18,320 nucleotides of DNA, taken from the NCBI GenBank assembly GCA_014859985.1, contig JACZKN010000337.1, positions 1-18,320 of the forward strand. Direction: 5' to 3'. The first letter of the stretch is position 1. Every line of letters starts with the position of its first letter. Positions 15,372-18,320 of the stretch are shown here, piece by piece. The notes under the pieces were generated by a model that worked only from the letters and a program-made list of their open reading frames with translations, was not told where the DNA came from and did not search any database. This DNA comes from Candidatus Krumholzibacteriia bacterium (GTDB lineage: Bacteria; Krumholzibacteriota; Krumholzibacteriia; LZORAL124-64-63). The translations under genes and the position numbers were made by a program.

Positions 15372-15935
15372 GTGAGCCGACCCGACGCCGAGCGCCTGTG
15401 CGGACTGCTGCTGCAGGCCGCCCGCCTGAAGACAACGCCCCGCACGGGCTGGGTCCAGCGCGGCGTGCCGCGGGCCGAAAGCGTGGCCGACCACAGCCAC
15501 GGCGTGGCGGTGGCCGCGCTGCTGCTGTGCGAGCTGCACGACGGCCCTCTGGACCGCGCGCGCGTGCTGACCATGGCCGTGCTGCACGACCTGCCCGAGA
15601 GCGTGACCGGCGACCTGTCCCTGGGTGCTTCGCGCCTGCTGCCGGCGGGGGCGAAGGCCGCCATGGAGGCGGCGGCGCTGCAGGAGGTGGGGAAGGGCCT
15701 GCCGTTCTTCGCCGGCTGGCGCGCGGCCTGGGAGGAATTCGAGGCGCAGACGAGCGCGGAGGCGCAGCTGGTGCGGGACGCCGACCGCCTGGACCTGCTC
15801 TGCCAGGCCCTGGTCTACGAGCGGACCACCGGGTCACGGGAGCTGCAGGAGTTCTGGACCTTCGCGCCGCCCGAATCGTTCCGGCTGCCGGCCGCCCGGG
15901 ACCTGGCCGCGGCCCTGGCCGCGCGCCGTCCCTGA
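15372..15935 (+). CDS. HD-domain phosphohydrolase, HDDC2/YfbR-like
   Basis: A 187-residue metal-dependent HD hydrolase. RTGWVQRGVPRAESVADHSH (24-43) matches the HDDC2/YfbR signature, with H41 as first metal ligand. H72-D73 in VLHDLPES is the HD doublet, and the closing aspartate is in VRDADRLDLL (D136 or D138). Characterised relatives are 5'-deoxynucleotidases, so dNMP dephosphorylation is the best guess. Start: GTG 15372 with GAGGAG 5 nt upstream. It is co-directional and 9 nt from the SCP2 gene, so probably co-transcribed with it. It converges with the cytochrome gene, whose stop is 36 nt away. The gap between them contains an imperfect short hairpin (GGCCCCGA/TCGGGCC). Confidence 0.88.
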   Translation: MSRPDAERLCGLLLQAARLKTTPRTGWVQRGVPRAESVADHSHGVAVAALLLCELHDGPLDRARVLTMAVLHDLPESVTGDLSLGASRLLPAGAKAAMEAAALQEVGKGLPFFAGWRAAWEEFEAQTSAEAQLVRDADRLDLLCQALVYERTTGSRELQEFWTFAPPESFRLPAARDLAAALAARRP

Positions 15936-15971
15936 CCGCAGGATCGGCCCCGACCAAGATATCGGGCCCGG

Positions 15972-17855
15972 CTACCGCGGCGCGGCCAGCGCCGCGATCT
16001 CGCCGGGCCGGTACCCCAGCGCCGTCCAGTCGAGCACGCCGTCCGGCCCGTGGCAGCGGTCGCAGGTCAGGGCTCCCTCGCGGCGGATCGCGTGGCTGAC
16101 CTCCAGCATGGCGTCGTTGGGCAGCCAGCGCGGGTCGGTGCCGCTGCCGGCGAGGGCCTCCGCGTACGCGCCGGTGTTCCAGCCGTCGATGGTCATGAAG
16201 GCCATGAAGCGGTCCAGCATGTAGTGCTTGAACAGCCGGCCGTACATCATGCGCATCATCGGCTTTTCCAGCTCGGCGCGCGCGGCGGCGTCGGGGTCCC
16301 CGTCCCGGTAGTACAGGGGCAGGTTGTAGGGCACGAACATGCCGCCGAAGGGCCCGATGTTGCCCAGATCGATGTGCTGGCGTCCGTTGAAGCGTTTCAT
16401 CGCGTGCAGCTTGCTGGGGCGGCGCTGGGCGATCGGCCGCATCACGCGCTCGTACCAGCCGGCGTAGTCGAAATCCGCGAACTCGGGCCAGCGTTCGTCG
16501 GCCGTGTAGAAGCGGTACAGGCCCGCGCCGTTGGGGTTGTCGCCCACGGGATTGCCCAGGAAGGTCGCGTCGCCGTTCCACCACACGTAGGCCAGGCCCT
16601 CGCCCGGGGCGCTCAGCCTGCTCGGGTCGTGGTAGACGAAGATGCCGGGTTCCTCCTCGTATTCGGTGACGAAGAAGTCGCGGCGGCTGGCGTTGTCCGG
16701 GTGCAGCGAAGGGATGTGGCAGGTCCGGCAGGCCACGCGCTCGAGGTGGGCGTCGATCTGCTCGCCCCGCGCCACCGTGCCGTGCACCGGCGCGGGGTGG
16801 CAGCCCAGGCAGGAGACCTCCACGCCGGGCAGGTCGTTGGCCATCATCGTGGTGGTGTGGGTGCCCTTGGCGATGAGGTGCCCGCGGGACTCGTGGCAGT
16901 CCAGGCAGGTGACGCCCGCGGCCGCGTGCACGTCCCAGGCGGGGGAGAAGGGCGTGCCCCGCTTGGAGCCCGGGTGCAGCACCCGGGGCCGGTCCCGGCC
17001 GGTGGCGGTCAGGCTCGGCATGAATTCGCCGGCGCCTTCCTCGACGTAGACGTCGCCGCCCAGGTTGTGCTGGTGGCAGCGCAGGCAGGCGGCCGTTCCC
17101 GGCCGGCCCACCGAGAGGGCGGCGCGCAGGCTGCGGTCCTGGCCCCAGCGCAGGCGCCCGTTCGCGTCGCGCTCGACCTGCTTGCGGTCCATGTCGTAGG
17201 CCGCCGCGTGGCAGATCAGGCAGTCGATGGCGTCCTTCTCCACCGCCAGGGTGCGATACAGGGGCATCATCTCGCCCAGGGGCGCCTGGGCCTGGCCGCC
17301 GATGTGGCACTGGCCGCAGCCCTCGCTGAGGGTGTCGCCGCGCTGGGTGACCACCAGCTCGGCCCAGGCCGTCATGGCGAAGCTGCCGGGCTTGGGGCAG
17401 GGGCGGTTGATCTTGCCCATGGGGAAGCCGTCGGTGGAGCTGCCGTCGAAGCCCCACACGTCGGCGTGGGCCGTGGTGAAGAAACGGTAGTGGGCCGAGC
17501 CGGTGAGATTGTCCATCAGGTCGGCCTGCCGGAAGGCCCCGTCGGGCTCCCGCCAGCGGACGGTCTCGTGGCAGCCGAGGCACGTGCGCGGGCCCTCGTA
17601 GGCGCGCACTCCCGCGTCGCGCAGCAGGGCCACGTGGGCCATGGCTGCGCCCGGCAGGTCCGCTGCCAGGGCCAGGGCGACGCGGTCGAAGCCGGCGTCG
17701 TCCCACCGCTCGACCGGAAACGTCATGGCGGCGGGCCGGCTGCCGGGCGGGAGCATGGCGTTGATCAGGTGGGACCAGCCGAGCACGAGGGCCACGAGCG
17801 CCACCGCCAGGGCGGCAAAGGCGGCGAGGGCGCGGCGGAAGCGGCGTCGGGGCAT
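15972..17855 (-). CDS. Octaheme c-type cytochrome, exported/membrane-anchored
   Basis: A 627-residue protein. ATG at 17855 is chosen for GGAGG 7 nt upstream and the MPRRRFRR + hydrophobic segment (about 9-28), an uncleaved anchor or signal peptide with no obvious AxA site. Eight CxxCH motifs are at 92-96, 180-184, 212-216, 257-261, 317-321, 349-353, 376-380 and 598-602. Hemes 1-7 lie in the N-terminal 60 percent. A 217-residue heme-free stretch (381-597) follows, then heme 8 in CDRCHGPDGVLDWTALGY. The segment KINRPCPKPGSFAMTAW...EGCGQCHIGG...DAIDCLICHAAAYDM resembles multiheme cytochromes loosely related to octaheme tetrathionate reductases, but I cannot assign the substrate. Likely role: periplasmic or surface electron transfer or a reductase in anaerobic respiration. 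No quinol oxidase or partner gene adjoins it. Confidence 0.9.
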   Translation of the reverse strand: MPRRRFRRALAAFAALAVALVALVLGWSHLINAMLPPGSRPAAMTFPVERWDDAGFDRVALALAADLPGAAMAHVALLRDAGVRAYEGPRTCLGCHETVRWREPDGAFRQADLMDNLTGSAHYRFFTTAHADVWGFDGSSTDGFPMGKINRPCPKPGSFAMTAWAELVVTQRGDTLSEGCGQCHIGGQAQAPLGEMMPLYRTLAVEKDAIDCLICHAAAYDMDRKQVERDANGRLRWGQDRSLRAALSVGRPGTAACLRCHQHNLGGDVYVEEGAGEFMPSLTATGRDRPRVLHPGSKRGTPFSPAWDVHAAAGVTCLDCHESRGHLIAKGTHTTTMMANDLPGVEVSCLGCHPAPVHGTVARGEQIDAHLERVACRTCHIPSLHPDNASRRDFFVTEYEEEPGIFVYHDPSRLSAPGEGLAYVWWNGDATFLGNPVGDNPNGAGLYRFYTADERWPEFADFDYAGWYERVMRPIAQRRPSKLHAMKRFNGRQHIDLGNIGPFGGMFVPYNLPLYYRDGDPDAAARAELEKPMMRMMYGRLFKHYMLDRFMAFMTIDGWNTGAYAEALAGSGTDPRWLPNDAMLEVSHAIRREGALTCDRCHGPDGVLDWTALGYRPGEIAALAAPR

Positions 17856-17898
17856 GCCTGGGCCTCCACGGATGGGGATCGTCGAGCGATCTCGGAAC

Positions 17899-17927
17899 AA
17901 CCTGATCGTCGAAGCCCGGCAGGTCAA
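17899..17927 (-). promoter_or_regulatory. Putative promoter of the octaheme cytochrome
   Basis: On the minus strand TTGACC (17927-17922), a 17-nt spacer and CAGGTT (17904-17899), about 43 nt before the start codon. The -35 is excellent and the -10 is poor. The rest of the 17856-17988 gap shows nothing beyond GC-rich sequence. Confidence 0.4.
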
Positions 17928-17988
17928 GCGGAAGCGGCGCCGCGGGGGCAAGCCGGCGCGCAGGAAGCCGAACCGGCCGCGCCGCCTT

Positions 17989-18320
17989 CTAGAAGTGGGC
18001 GTTGATCCCCGGCAGCCACTGCAGGCCGCGGGGGTTGTTGCCGGCCCGGTTCAGGAGCCCGATCTGCACGCCGCGCAGCACGTCGGTGCTGTTGAAGATC
18101 CCGATGGTCACGCCGGTGGTCGTGCGGGTGCGGGTGTAGGCGCCGGTGCCCAGGCCGGTCAGGGCGGTCGTCTTGAGGGCCCCGACGCTCAGGCCGGCCC
18201 CGTGCAGTTCGTCCCCGCCCACGCCCAGGCCGCCCACGAAGACGCCGCGCAGGGCGTCGCCGCCGACGCCGAGGCCGCCGATCATCAGCCCGCTGAGGTC
18301 GTCGCCGCCGACGCCCAGGC
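17989..18320 (-). CDS. LA_2272-type surface repeat protein, C-terminal part (5' partial)
   Basis: At least 110 residues; the frame is open to the right edge, so an internal ATG at 18285 is not the real start. The N-terminal side consists of 15-residue units beginning LGVGGD-x-L-x-G, three of them in view. The C-terminal side reads TTGVTIGIFNSTDVLRGVQI, GLLNRAGNNPRGLQWLPGIN, then AHF. The LRGVQIGLLN...AGNNPxGLxWLPxINAHF ending is characteristic of LA_2272-family surface repeat proteins. Such repeats probably fold as a beta-solenoid or beta-barrel-like surface structure; function is unknown. It ends in a phenylalanine, consistent with outer-membrane location. It is transcribed toward the cytochrome gene in the same direction, 133 nt apart. 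Confidence 0.8.
   Translation of the reverse strand, partial: LGVGGDDLSGLMIGGLGVGGDALRGVFVGGLGVGGDELHGAGLSVGALKTTALTGLGTGAYTRTRTTTGVTIGIFNSTDVLRGVQIGLLNRAGNNPRGLQWLPGINAHF
18184..18318 (-). repeat. Three 45-bp tandem repeats coding LGVGGDxLxG units
   Basis: Units at 18274-18318, 18229-18273 and 18184-18228 encode LGVGGDDLSGLMIGG, LGVGGDALRGVFVGG and LGVGGDELHGAGLSV. The first six residues are invariant and the second half diverges, with the last unit degenerating into the C-terminal domain. The array continues past the right edge. Confidence 0.8.

Noticed and set aside
15936..15971. Hairpin GGCCCCGA/TCGGGCC between convergent genes
   Set aside because: The arms pair only with a bulge and the stem is short, so I did not list it as a terminator.
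16050..18005. A 651-codon plus-strand open frame opposite the octaheme cytochrome
   Set aside because: Antisense shadow with no recognisable domain; the minus strand carries eight CxxCH motifs and a supported start.

Overview
This is a GC-rich bacterial window in which coding density is high and the few AT-rich stretches are promoter regions. Three things suggest an uncultured anaerobic or microaerophilic member of the FCB side of the tree, such as the Eisenbacteria or Krumholzibacteria type. One secreted protein has a C-terminal 'VPNPFNP ... GVYFVRV' FlgD-like tail. There is a partial surface-repeat protein of the LA_2272 type. There is also a four-subunit pyruvate:ferredoxin oxidoreductase together with an octaheme cytochrome. 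The lineage is inference; no rRNA or other phylogenetic marker gene is present.

Layout, left to right. (1) 1-2942: the 3' part of a large sensor (GAF, histidine kinase, GAF, degenerate HD-GYP) followed by a stand-alone receiver-domain response regulator. The extreme left edge is a perfect 30-bp inverted repeat that looks like a contig-end fold-back. (2) 3053-5068: priA, the primosomal helicase. (3) 5287-9792: two separately transcribed exported proteins. The first is a papain-like cysteine peptidase fused to a beta-helix, an FN3-like domain and a FlgD-like tail. The second is a peptidylarginine/agmatine deiminase-family enzyme with a signal peptide. (4) 9812-10939 (minus): aroB, convergent with the deiminase gene. 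(5) 10940-11159: a divergent, AT-rich regulatory region with two palindromic operator-like sites. (6) 11160-14198: the porC-D-A-B cluster, tightly packed and with strong Shine-Dalgarno sites, converting pyruvate and CoA to acetyl-CoA and CO2 with ferredoxin reduction, or the reverse. (7) 14384-14872: a small outer-membrane beta-barrel protein. (8) 15036-15935: a two-gene unit of an SCP2 sterol-carrier-like protein and an HD-domain (HDDC2/YfbR-like) phosphohydrolase. (9) 15972-17855 (minus): an octaheme c-type cytochrome anchored or exported by an N-terminal hydrophobic segment. (10) 17989-18320 (minus): the C-terminal part of an LA_2272-type repeat protein running off the right edge.

How the genes fit together: the POR cluster and the octaheme cytochrome fit ferredoxin-based anaerobic carbon metabolism plus periplasmic electron transfer. 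The peptidase and deiminase pair are both predicted to be exported and recall, at the level of activities, the gingipain and PPAD pair of Porphyromonas. Most intergenic regions carry GC-rich hairpins without a clear T-tract, which I read as this organism's terminator style. I saw no tRNA, rRNA, CRISPR array, transposase or phage gene.
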